Assembly (NCBI GenBank): GCA_046343415.1
Contig: JBKDNL010000134.1
Location: forward strand, 1 to 35,634
Reading direction: 5' to 3'
DNA from: JALHMQ01 sp020248785
GTDB lineage: Bacteria; Pseudomonadota; Gammaproteobacteria; Burkholderiales; Burkholderiaceae_F
Length of the DNA: 35,634 nt
Position 1 is the stretch's first letter; every line of letters starts with the position of its first letter. Positions 16,065 through 24,020 of the stretch are shown piece after piece. A program made the position numbers and the translations under genes. Under the pieces are notes generated by a model. It did no database searches, was not told the DNA's origin, and was given only the letters and a program-made list of their open reading frames with translations.

Positions 16065-17009
16065 ATGAACGATCGCAGTACCCAGGAAGTCACTGTCTCC
16101 ATCGCCGCAGTCGAGCGCGATATTGGCCTGTCGAAAGACACGCTGCGCGTGTGGGAGCGGCGCTACGGCTTCCCGCGGCCGGGCCGCGATGCCTTTGGCG
16201 AGCGCATCTATCCGCTGGACCAGGTCGACAAGCTGCGGGTGATCAAGCGGCTGATGGACCAGGGACACCGCCCCGGCAAGATCATGGGCTACACCGCCGA
16301 GCAACTGCAAAAGATCGCTGAATCGTCCACCAGCGGCCCGAGCCGCGCGCTGGAAGCTGCCGAGCAGCACGAAGACCTGCAAAATCTGCTCGAGCTCGTC
16401 AAGCAGCACCGCATTGAGGAGCTGCGGCGGCAACTGTCGCAGTCGGTGCTGCGCGTGGGACTGTCGCGCTTCGTGGTCGAGATCATTGCGCCGCTGAACG
16501 AAATGGTGGGCGACGCCTGGACTCGCGGCTACTTCGAGATCTTCGAGGAGCACCTGTACACCGAAAGCGTGCAGGTGATCCTGCGCAACGCCATCAACAC
16601 GATCCCGCATCCGGCCACGCACCATCGCGGCCGGCCGCGCATTTTGCTGACCACATTCCCGCAGGAGCCGCACGGGCTCGGCATCCTCATGGCCGAGGCG
16701 CTGTTCTCGCTCGAAGGCGGGCACTGCATTTCGCTGGGCGTGCAGACGCCCATTTGGGACATCGTCCTGGCCTCCACCACGCAAAATGCGGACATCGTCG
16801 CGCTCTCGTTCTCGGCCGCGCTGAACCCGAATCACGTCCTTGATGGCCTGACCGAGCTGCGCGCCAAGCTGCCGCGCGCCACCGAGGTGTGGGCCGGCGG
16901 CGGTTGCCCGGTCCTGCACCGTCGTCCACCCAAGGACATCCGCACGCTGCGCTCGCTGGACGCGATCGCCGCCGCGCTCGAAGAGTGGCGCGTTGCGCAT
17001 CCGCTGTAG
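16065..17009 (+). CDS. MerR regulator with cobalamin-binding domain (CarH/LitR type)
   Basis: A 314-residue transcription factor. The MerR winged helix spans residues 10-75 (GLSKDTLRVWERRYGFPRP), then a helical bundle (about 100-180) and a cobalamin-binding Rossmann domain (about 190-314). Residues diagnostic for adenosylcobalamin photoreceptors are present: W152-x9-E162-H163 in the bundle, and E201-x-H203-x-x-G206 (QEPHGLG), where the His is the lower cobalt ligand. In the Thermus CarH sequence as I recall it, the residue after the Trp is the His that captures cobalt after photolysis; here it is T153. It probably represses the flanking lipid and photolyase genes in the dark. LitR is the common name of the proteobacterial group. 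Confidence 0.87.
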   Translation: MNDRSTQEVTVSIAAVERDIGLSKDTLRVWERRYGFPRPGRDAFGERIYPLDQVDKLRVIKRLMDQGHRPGKIMGYTAEQLQKIAESSTSGPSRALEAAEQHEDLQNLLELVKQHRIEELRRQLSQSVLRVGLSRFVVEIIAPLNEMVGDAWTRGYFEIFEEHLYTESVQVILRNAINTIPHPATHHRGRPRILLTTFPQEPHGLGILMAEALFSLEGGHCISLGVQTPIWDIVLASTTQNADIVALSFSAALNPNHVLDGLTELRAKLPRATEVWAGGGCPVLHRRPPKDIRTLRSLDAIAAALEEWRVAHPL

Positions 17010-17042
17010 CTTCACGGCCCGGTCAACGCAGGGCCGACCGCG

Positions 17043-17285
17043 GTGGCGCCGGCCTCGCGCGCATCTGTTGCAACTCACGGTGCCGCGCTGCGTATCGAAC
17101 GCTTCCTCCCCCTGATCCCGCGTGTCGCCTTGACCTTCAAGGGAAACAAGTCGTTCCTGCCGTCGAAGCCCTGTGCGGGCTGTGGCCACCCGATGGTCTG
17201 GCGCAAGGCCTGGGCGCGCTCCTGGGAAAGCGTGCGCTACTGCTCGGAGCGGTGCCGGCGCCAGGCAACGAAGGCGCCGCGGTGA
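17043..17285 (+). CDS. DUF2256 small zinc-ribbon protein
   Basis: A small protein of up to 80 residues. The recognisable core is KGNKSFLPSKPCAGCGHPMV, then WRKAWARSWESVRYCSERCR, with four cysteines (CxxC and CSERC) forming a likely zinc site. Homologues are about 45-60 residues long and typically begin just before FKGNKSF, so the real start may be the TTG at 17130 rather than the GTG at 17043. The stop overlaps the photolyase GTG as GTGA. DUF2256 is regularly encoded with iron-sulfur photolyases; its function is unknown. Confidence 0.8.
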   Translation: MAPASRASVATHGAALRIERFLPLIPRVALTFKGNKSFLPSKPCAGCGHPMVWRKAWARSWESVRYCSERCRRQATKAPR

Positions 17286-18832
17286 CCGTGCGCCGCCTGC
17301 GTCTCGTGCTCGGCGACCAACTGCAGCACGACTCGCCGCAGTTTGGCGCGCTTGACCCTGCGCGCGATCGCATTGTGCTGATCGAGGCGCCGGGGGAAGC
17401 GACCCACGTGTGGAGCCACAAGGCGCGCATCGTCATCTTCCTGGCCGCGATGCGGCACTTCGCCAACGCGTTGGCCGCGCGCGGCCTGCCTTTTGTCTAC
17501 GTGACGCTGGACGACCCGGCGTTCGCCGACATCCCGAGCCTGGTGGATCGACTGAAGCGCGTGATCGCGCTCGAGCGGGCCGAGGAACTGGTGATTGTCG
17601 AGCCTGGCGACTGGCGGCTGGAGCAGGCGCTGTTGGCGCTGCCGGCACAGCTGGACGTGCGACTCACGGTGCTGCCCGATCGCCACTTCATGTGCTCGCG
17701 CGAGGACTTCGCGCGCTGGGCGTGCGGCAAGCGCGAGTTGCGCATGGAGTTCTTCTACCGCCAGATGCGCAAGACGCATCGCGTCCTGCTCGACGGCGCG
17801 GGCGAGCCCGAAGGCGGCGCCTGGAACTACGACATGGAGAACCGCCGGGGCTTCCCCAAGGGCGGTCCGGGTGAGATCGCCGCAGCCGCGCGTTTTGCCC
17901 CTGATGCGGTGACGCGCGAGGTGATCGAGCTTGTCGAGGGACACTTTGCCCGCCATCCCGGCGAGTTGACGCACTTCGCCTGGCCCGTGACGCGGGCGCA
18001 GGCGCTCGAGGCCCTGCAACGCTTTGTCGACGCGCGGCTGGAGCACTTCGGCCGCTTTCAAGACGCGATGTGGACCGACACGCCGTTCGGCTGGCACGCG
18101 CTGCTGTCGTCGAGCATGAATCTGAAGCTGCTCGATCCACGGGAGGTGATCGCCGCGGCGCAGGCTGCGTACCTCCGGCGCAAGCTGCCTCTGGCGAGCG
18201 TGGAAGGCTTCATCCGCCAGGTGCTTGGCTGGCGCGAGTTCATCCGCGGTGTCTACTGGCAGTTCATGCCGACCATGGGCCGGGCCAATCACTACCAGCA
18301 CAGGCGCCCGCTCCCCGCGTGGTATTGGACGGGCAAAACGCGCATGCACTGCATGCGCCAGTGCGTGGGCCAGACGCTGGCGCACGGCTATGCGCACCAT
18401 ATTCAGCGACTCATGATTACAGGCCAGTTCGCGCTGCTCGCCGAGATCGAGCCGCAGCAGGTGAGCGACTGGTATCTCGCCGTGTACGTGGACGCGGTAG
18501 AGTGGGTCGAGCTGCCCAACGTCGCCGGCATGGCGCTGCATGCCGACGGCGGCCGCTTCACCAGCAAGCCGTACGTGGCCAGCGGGCAGTACATCAAGCG
18601 CATGAGCAACTACTGTACGGGCTGCGCCTATCGGCCGGAACTGCGCACCGGACCGCAGGCCTGTCCGATGACGGTGCTCTTCTGGCGTTTTCTTGACAAG
18701 CACGAGCGCGCGTTGTCGGCCAATCCGCGCACGATCATGATGGCCAAGAACGTCGGACGGCTGTCGGCCGAGGAGCGCGCCGCCATTCGCGCGCAGGCGC
18801 AGGCCATGATCGACAACCTCGATTCGCTGTGA
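17282..18832 (+). CDS. phrB: Iron-sulfur bacterial cryptochrome/(6-4) photolyase
   Basis: A 516-residue protein of the FeS-BCP group, which uses FAD and light to repair (6-4) photoproducts. The N terminus RRLRLVLGDQLQ is the family start. In the FAD region, HALLSSSMNLKLLDP and RQVLGWREFIRGVYW are visible. Four cysteines at about C357, C445, C448 and C461 show the same spacing (88, 3, 13) as the [4Fe-4S] ligands I recall for Agrobacterium PhrB. The GTG at 17282 overlaps the DUF2256 stop; upstream in-frame sequence is a shadow of other genes. It lies in the plus-strand unit led by the B12-type MerR gene, so light-inducible expression is likely. Confidence 0.92.
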   Translation: MTVRRLRLVLGDQLQHDSPQFGALDPARDRIVLIEAPGEATHVWSHKARIVIFLAAMRHFANALAARGLPFVYVTLDDPAFADIPSLVDRLKRVIALERAEELVIVEPGDWRLEQALLALPAQLDVRLTVLPDRHFMCSREDFARWACGKRELRMEFFYRQMRKTHRVLLDGAGEPEGGAWNYDMENRRGFPKGGPGEIAAAARFAPDAVTREVIELVEGHFARHPGELTHFAWPVTRAQALEALQRFVDARLEHFGRFQDAMWTDTPFGWHALLSSSMNLKLLDPREVIAAAQAAYLRRKLPLASVEGFIRQVLGWREFIRGVYWQFMPTMGRANHYQHRRPLPAWYWTGKTRMHCMRQCVGQTLAHGYAHHIQRLMITGQFALLAEIEPQQVSDWYLAVYVDAVEWVELPNVAGMALHADGGRFTSKPYVASGQYIKRMSNYCTGCAYRPELRTGPQACPMTVLFWRFLDKHERALSANPRTIMMAKNVGRLSAEERAAIRAQAQAMIDNLDSL

Positions 18833-18846
18833 GCACAGAGGCACGG

Positions 18847-19629
18847 ATGAAACTCGCAAGACGCGTCGCGGTGGTGACCGGGGCCGCGCAAGGCATTGGC
18901 GCCGCCTGCGCCAAGGCCCTGGCCGACGAAGGCGCGCACGTCGTGTTAGCGGATACCAACGAGATCGGCGGCACGGCAGTGACGCGGCAGATCGCCGCGC
19001 GCGGCGGTATGGCGCTGTTCTGCAAGGTCAACGTGACCGACCGCGCCGAGGTCGATGCGCTGATGCGCTTTGCCTTCGAGCGCTTTGGCCGTCTCGACAT
19101 CTGTATCAGCAACGCCGGCATCGTGCACGCAGCCGAGTTTGTCGACCTCGCTGAAGACGACTTCGACCGCGTCCTGCGTGTCAACCTCAAGGGGCCGTTC
19201 CTGTGCGGCCAGGCCGCCGCCCGGCAGATGCTCGCGCAGGACCCGCAGCCCAGCGGCGCGCGCGGCGTGATCATCAACATGTCGAGCGTCAATGGCGTGC
19301 TCGCCATCGCCAATCAGGTGCCTTACACGGTCAGCAAGGGCGGGCTCAACCAGCTCACCAAGGTCATGGCGATCGGCCTGGCGCCGAAAGGCATCCGCGT
19401 GATGGGCATCGGTCCGGGCTCGATCGCCACCGAACTGCTCAAGACCGCGGTCCTGACCAACGAGGCGGCCAAGCAGCGCATCCTGTCGCGCACGCCGCTC
19501 GGTCGCCTGGGCGAGCCCGAGGAGGTCGCGAAGATCGCGGTGTTCCTGGCGAGCGACGATGCGTCGTACCTGACGGGAACCACCGTGTATCCCGACGGGG
19601 GCCGGCTCGGCTTGAACTACACCATGTAG
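18847..19629 (+). CDS. Short-chain dehydrogenase/reductase (classical)
   Basis: A 260-residue classical SDR. The cofactor motif is TGAAQGIGAACA at about residues 11-22. D36 in VVLADTNE suggests NAD(H) preference. NAGIV, the catalytic Ser in INMSSVNG, and Tyr/Lys in YTVSKGGLN are present, and the C terminus YLTGTTVYPDGGRLGLNY is typical of acetoacetyl-CoA reductase-like or sugar-alcohol SDRs. ATG 18847 is chosen because AGAGG lies about 8 nt upstream; a GTG at 18829 overlapping the photolyase stop would add six residues. Substrate unknown. It ends the merR-DUF2256-phrB-SDR unit. Confidence 0.88.
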   Translation: MKLARRVAVVTGAAQGIGAACAKALADEGAHVVLADTNEIGGTAVTRQIAARGGMALFCKVNVTDRAEVDALMRFAFERFGRLDICISNAGIVHAAEFVDLAEDDFDRVLRVNLKGPFLCGQAAARQMLAQDPQPSGARGVIINMSSVNGVLAIANQVPYTVSKGGLNQLTKVMAIGLAPKGIRVMGIGPGSIATELLKTAVLTNEAAKQRILSRTPLGRLGEPEEVAKIAVFLASDDASYLTGTTVYPDGGRLGLNYTM

Positions 19630-19698
19630 CTGTTCCGCCGAGCCCTGCATCCGACGCGCGCCGCCTGCGGGTCGCTCCACAAGCCACTGCACAGCGCC

Positions 19699-19716
19699 GG
19701 CGTCCGCAAGGACGCC
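19699..19716. terminator. Hairpin with GCAA loop between convergent genes
   Basis: GGCGTCC (19699-19705) and GGACGCC (19710-19716) form a 7-bp stem closed by the GNRA-type loop GCAA. It lies in the 95-bp gap between the convergent SDR and FIST genes. There is no U-run on the plus side, so it may act as a bidirectional barrier or a 3' stabiliser rather than a strict intrinsic terminator. Confidence 0.45.
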
Positions 19717-19724
19717 GAAGAGCG

Positions 19725-20966
19725 TCAATAAAAGACGGTGAGCACACCGGTGAACCCGTACAGGTTCTGTGCTCCGATCTCGCCACTCGCATAGAACCCC
19801 ACCAGGGGCACGTCACCGAGCTGCTGCTGGATGATCCGCAGTTCCTCGTGCTGCTCGCCGAAGAGGTGGCTGCCACGGCCCACGCAGGAGACGTACACGG
19901 CGCCCTTGGCCTCCACGGGCGCACCGCTGGACTCCTGTGCCTCGTGCAAGTGGTCGCGGATCTCGGCGCAGATGCGAATGAGGTCCTTGCGCGCGGCGGA
20001 CTCGTCGCGCGTGCAGAACGACACGCCCTGGCCGTCTTCGACCGGAGCGCCAACGGCGACCACCCCCTTGCCCGGATCGATCGCCACCACCGGACGCACC
20101 ATGTAGTCGGGGCGCAGGCGGTCGGCGCGACGCCGTTCGTGGTACGCGCCCGCGGCCGCCGGCTCGAGCCCGACGAACAGCCCGCGCAGGCCGAGCGACT
20201 GCAACTGCTCGCGCACCTTGACGAAGTCCTCGTTGGCGGGCGGTCCCGCCGGCACGCGCGGCCGGATGCCTGTGTCCTCCAGCAGCACGTCGAAGGCTGC
20301 GCGGCCATCAAGTTCAAGGATGAAGTTGGCCGTGCTGCGCGTGATCGTGTGGCGCGTCGCGTGCACCAGCGGATGCACGCCCTGCGTGACGCGCGACACG
20401 AGCGGCACGTCGCTGGCGAAGACCACGCCGGACAGCCCGCCCGTGAGCACGCGATCGGCAACCTGATGCGTGGTGCCGCGTCCGCTGGACAGGCCGCCGA
20501 ACAGATAGCCGCTCGTCACCTTGTCGGCCATGTCGACGATCAGTTCGGACAGGTCCGGCGTCTGTGGATCGGCGTGCACCAGCGCCGCGAAGGCCGCCTC
20601 GGCGCCGCTGTCGGTGCGCATGCCGCGCGTGGGCGGGCGCTGGGTGCCCGAGAACACGTTGAAGCTGCCGGCGGCAAATTGACCGAGCATCACGGCGAGC
20701 GCCGGTTCGTCCGTGTACTCGGTCGCGGCGGCGGCAATGCCCACGCCGGTCGTGCCGACCCAGTTCGGGATCCCGGTACGCGACTTCAGCAGTGTGAGGA
20801 TCTGCTCGGTGTGCGGCGCCAGCGGCTCGGTCAGGTACACGAAGCCCAGGTTGGGCTGGCGGCCGTAGCGCTCGTCCCCGGCAAAGCGCGACAGCAGCAG
20901 CAGGCACTCTTCTGTGGCAGTGGACCAGTCCGTGTGGCTGGCGTGCGCGCTGCGAAATCGCATCAC
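19725..20966 (-). CDS. FIST-domain sensory protein
   Basis: A 413-residue cytoplasmic protein with FIST N domain (about residues 30-225, including WVGTTGVGI and DMADKVTSGYLFGGLSSG) and FIST C domain (about 230-395, ending VPLVGFYASGEIGAQNLYGF). FIST domains are thought to bind small ligands such as amino acids. This copy has no attached output domain, so it would act alone or through a partner. It starts 1 bp after the PhaM gene, the last gene of the FAA hydrolase-PhaM-FIST unit. ATG 20963 is an equally possible start. Confidence 0.85.
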   Translation of the reverse strand: MMRFRSAHASHTDWSTATEECLLLLSRFAGDERYGRQPNLGFVYLTEPLAPHTEQILTLLKSRTGIPNWVGTTGVGIAAAATEYTDEPALAVMLGQFAAGSFNVFSGTQRPPTRGMRTDSGAEAAFAALVHADPQTPDLSELIVDMADKVTSGYLFGGLSSGRGTTHQVADRVLTGGLSGVVFASDVPLVSRVTQGVHPLVHATRHTITRSTANFILELDGRAAFDVLLEDTGIRPRVPAGPPANEDFVKVREQLQSLGLRGLFVGLEPAAAGAYHERRRADRLRPDYMVRPVVAIDPGKGVVAVGAPVEDGQGVSFCTRDESAARKDLIRICAEIRDHLHEAQESSGAPVEAKGAVYVSCVGRGSHLFGEQHEELRIIQQQLGDVPLVGFYASGEIGAQNLYGFTGVLTVFY

Positions 20967-20967
20967 G

Positions 20968-21714
20968 TCAGTCGGTGGACGACGCGGCCTTGCGCCGCGC
21001 CCTCTTGGCTGTGTTGACCGGCGCCTTGCGGGTCGCGGGCTTGGCCGGATTGCTCGTTGGCGGGACAGCCGCCGCGGCCACGCGGGCGAACTGATCCTGC
21101 AACGCGCCCCACCAGGCGGCCGCGTTGATCGGCATCGCGCCCAGCGTGGGGGCCTTGTCCGCCGCGGATTTGGCGAGCTTGCCCTGGCGCGCAGTGGCGG
21201 GCCTGCGCGCTCGCTTGGGCTCCGGCTCGGGTGTTGGCACTTGCGGCATTACCGTGCGCTCGCGGTGTGGCGGCCAACTCGTGTCGCCGCCGGCCATCGC
21301 GTCCGCGAAGGCGGCGTAGGGCACAGGGGCCTTCGGCTCGCCGCTGCCGCCGCGTGTGTTCATCGTTGCCAGCACGTTGCCGCTGAAGGTCTTGAGCGTG
21401 GCGATCGTGTTGCGCTGGACTTCCAGCGTCTGGATCGTCGTGCGCAGCATGGTGGCGTTCAGGTTGAGCCACTGCTCCACGGCGCGCAGGTCGGTGATGC
21501 GCTTGTCCATCTCGCCGATGTCGAGCGTGGGCGTGATCATCGAGGGCAGCGCCTGCGGCAGGCCCTGCGCAAACTGCGCGATGCCGCTGGTGGTCGGAAT
21601 CTGCGGCAAGCCGGTCATGCCCCACACTTTGCGCATCATCTCCATGCCGTCGGTCATGGTGCTCGCCATGCCCGCCAGTGGATTGGCCTTCTTGTCGCCT
21701 TGCTTCGCGCTCAT
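20968..21714 (-). CDS. phaM: PhaM-type polyhydroxyalkanoate granule protein
   Basis: A 248-residue protein of the PhaM family. PhaM of Cupriavidus necator activates PHA synthase PhaC1 and tethers granules to the nucleoid. The conserved core is visible (DLRAVEQWLNLNATMLRTTI and LEVQRNTIATLK at about residues 75-110). The C terminus is Lys/Arg/Ala/Pro-rich (KRARRPATARQGK, AKRARRKAASS), like the DNA-binding tail of PhaM. AGGAGG lies just upstream of ATG 21714, which overlaps the FAA hydrolase stop as ATGA. It implies that the organism stores PHA; no synthase gene is in the window. Confidence 0.85.
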   Translation of the reverse strand: MSAKQGDKKANPLAGMASTMTDGMEMMRKVWGMTGLPQIPTTSGIAQFAQGLPQALPSMITPTLDIGEMDKRITDLRAVEQWLNLNATMLRTTIQTLEVQRNTIATLKTFSGNVLATMNTRGGSGEPKAPVPYAAFADAMAGGDTSWPPHRERTVMPQVPTPEPEPKRARRPATARQGKLAKSAADKAPTLGAMPINAAAWWGALQDQFARVAAAAVPPTSNPAKPATRKAPVNTAKRARRKAASSTD

Positions 21715-22715
21715 TTGCTCCTCCTGGATGCTTCTGGTGGCGCGGCCACAGTCTGGTCGATCGCACCGAACACGGACTGGCCGGTGGCGTCGAACATCTC
21801 GATCTTCACGCGGTCGCCGTACTTCATGAACGGCGTGGCGGGCTTGCCCTCGGCGATCATCTCCAATGCGCGCTGCTCGGCGATGCACGAGTAGCCGCGG
21901 CTCGCGTCCTTGTTGCTCACGGTGCCCGAGCCGATGATGCTGCCCGCTTTCAGGTTGCGCGTCTTCGCCACGTGGGCGATAAGCCGCGGGAAGTCGAACA
22001 CCATGTCGGTGCCCGCATGGGCGTGTCCCACGCGCTTGCCGTTCCAGTGCACGATCAGCGGCAGTTGCACCTTGTGGCCGTCCCAGGCGCTGCCGAGTTC
22101 ATCCGGCGTCACCGCCACCGGCGAAAAGGCAGTGGCCGGCTTGCTCTGAAAGAATCCAAAGCCCTTGGCGAGCGCGGCCGGGATCAGATTGCGCAGGCTC
22201 ACGTCGTTCACCAGCATCAGCAGGCGGATGTGCTGGCCAGCGGACGCTGCGGTCGTGCCCATGGGCACGTCGTCAGTCACGACCGCGACCTCGCCCTCGA
22301 AGTCGATGCCCCATGCCTCGTCGGCGCACGTGATGTCGTCGTGCGGCCCGAGCAGATCGTCCGAGCCGCCCTGGTACATCAGAGGATCGGTCCAAAAAGT
22401 CTCGGGCATGTCGGCGCCGCGCGCCTTGCGCACCAGTTCGACGTGGTTGACGTAGGCCGAGCCGTCGGCCCATTGGTACGCCCGCGGCAGCGGCGCCATG
22501 CACTGCCCGGGGTCGAACGGGAAGGCATGCCGCGCCCGACCCTCGGTGAGCGTCTGGTACAGGTCGTTCAACTGAGGGCCGATGAAGTTCCAGTCATCCA
22601 GCGCCTGTTGCATGCGGCTGGCGATATGGCTGGCGTGGTGGGCGAGCGAGAGGTCGCGCGAAACGACGATCAGCTGACCGTCGCGGGACCCGTCGCGCAG
22701 TGAGGCAAGTTTCAT
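21711..22715 (-). CDS. Fumarylacetoacetate hydrolase family protein
   Basis: A 334-residue FAH-family C-C hydrolase. The metal-binding acidic residues sit in GIDFEGEVAVVTDD near residues 140-153, and NDVSLRNL and the substrate loop IIGSGTVSNKD follow. MKLASLRDGSRDGQLIVVSR at the N terminus is common in Burkholderiales homologues that are annotated as fumarylacetoacetate hydrolases. It may cleave fumarylacetoacetate in tyrosine breakdown or act on a related acylpyruvate; the neighbours give no other tyrosine-pathway gene. First gene of the unit with phaM and FIST, divergent from the DUF3108 genes. Confidence 0.85.
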   Translation of the reverse strand: MKLASLRDGSRDGQLIVVSRDLSLAHHASHIASRMQQALDDWNFIGPQLNDLYQTLTEGRARHAFPFDPGQCMAPLPRAYQWADGSAYVNHVELVRKARGADMPETFWTDPLMYQGGSDDLLGPHDDITCADEAWGIDFEGEVAVVTDDVPMGTTAASAGQHIRLLMLVNDVSLRNLIPAALAKGFGFFQSKPATAFSPVAVTPDELGSAWDGHKVQLPLIVHWNGKRVGHAHAGTDMVFDFPRLIAHVAKTRNLKAGSIIGSGTVSNKDASRGYSCIAEQRALEMIAEGKPATPFMKYGDRVKIEMFDATGQSVFGAIDQTVAAPPEASRRSK

Positions 22716-22943
22716 TCGTATATTGTCGGAGTTCGAGTGTCGCGTTGCTTCATGCTCCGGCCGGGGCCGTGCATCGTCCGGGATGTTAGTCCTGCAGGCG
22801 CGGTTTTGATCGCGGCGAGGCGCCAACGCAGCGCAGGCAGCATGCCGGTCAACGGTGACGCGTTGCCGCGCGTCACATGCGTCACGTTCGTACCGACCAA
22901 CGCGAGGGCGCAAGACCGCCCTTTATCGACGTCTTTTCTGCTC

Positions 22944-24020
22944 ATGAGCACCGCCGCCCTGTTCGCCTTTCGCCTGCCGCGCCTGCGCGGCCGGGTGCTG
23001 GCGGTACTGCTCGCCTCCGTGTTCCTGCACCTGGCGCTGCTGCACTGGGCGCAACGCGGGCTGGACTTCGATCTGCCGCCACCGCCGACCAGCGTCACCG
23101 TCGAGCTCTTCACGCTGCCCGCCCCCGTCGCCGTTGGCCGCACGCCCCAACAGCGACCGCCAGCGCCGCCGCCGCGCGCGATCAGCACGCCGCCGCCGGT
23201 GAGTGTGGATACGCCGCCTGCGTCGCCTCCTGTGATCGAAACCGCGCCGCCCGAGCCGCTGCCGGTCCCCGCGACGCCGCAAGACGACGCTGCGGCGCCC
23301 GCGCCGGCGGTGCCTGTGGTGCCCGAGACCGCGCGCGGCGAGTCCGCGCTCGAAGCAACGATCGTGACCTTTCCGCGCTTTGGCCGCTTTGTCAGCGACA
23401 CGGTCGCCGGCTCGGGCCTGGCGCGCCTGCTTGGCACCACCGTGATCGAGTGGCGGGTCGACACCGAACGCTATACCGCCAGTTCGGTCACGGCCGATGA
23501 CGCCGGCAATGTGTTCCTGCGGCTCACCAGCGAAGGCCGGGTCGAACCCGCCTTCGGCATCGCGCCGGAACGCTACGTGGAAAAGCGCATCACGCGGGCG
23601 CCGGTCGCGACCAACTTTCAGTGGGATGCCGGGAAGGTCACCTTCAGCGGCAACAACAGGGAAGTCGCATTGCGACCCGGCGTGCAGGACCAGCTGTCGT
23701 TCCTGGCGCAGCTGGCGTTGATCGCCCAGGCGTTTCCGGATCGACTCCAACCGGGCATGTCGGTCGCTCTGGAAGTGGCGAGCGCGCGCGACGTGCGCGT
23801 GTACGACCTGCGCGTCGTTGGCTGGGAGGTGACCCGCACGCAGCTCGGTCTGGTGGATACGCTCAAGCTGGAACGCGCACTGCCAGAGGGTGCGAAGGAC
23901 GCGCGCATCGAGCTGTGGCTGGCGCCAACTTTGCACTGGCTGCCGGCGCGTACGCGCACCATTTTGAGCAACGAGCAGACGATCGAAACTGTGCTGAAGG
24001 AGGTCGTGATTGAGCAGTGA
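22944..24020 (+). CDS. DUF3108 protein with TonB-like Pro-rich linker
   Basis: A 358-residue protein: short basic N terminus, one membrane helix (VLAVLLASVFLHLALLHWA, about residues 18-36), a proline-rich stretch (about 60-140), then a beta-rich DUF3108 domain (about 150-358; YVEKRITRAPVATNF, ELWLAPTLHWLP). The architecture resembles a TonB-type periplasm-spanning anchor but without a TonB C-terminal domain. ATG 22944 places the helix at the N terminus; no good Shine-Dalgarno is seen. The 228-bp divergent gap to the FAA hydrolase gene shows no feature I can call. Function unknown. Confidence 0.78.
   Translation: MSTAALFAFRLPRLRGRVLAVLLASVFLHLALLHWAQRGLDFDLPPPPTSVTVELFTLPAPVAVGRTPQQRPPAPPPRAISTPPPVSVDTPPASPPVIETAPPEPLPVPATPQDDAAAPAPAVPVVPETARGESALEATIVTFPRFGRFVSDTVAGSGLARLLGTTVIEWRVDTERYTASSVTADDAGNVFLRLTSEGRVEPAFGIAPERYVEKRITRAPVATNFQWDAGKVTFSGNNREVALRPGVQDQLSFLAQLALIAQAFPDRLQPGMSVALEVASARDVRVYDLRVVGWEVTRTQLGLVDTLKLERALPEGAKDARIELWLAPTLHWLPARTRTILSNEQTIETVLKEVVIEQ

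Noticed and set aside
15945..17189. A long minus-strand frame opposite the MerR gene
   Set aside because: The plus-strand product has a full MerR plus cobalamin-binding architecture; the antisense product has no recognisable domain.
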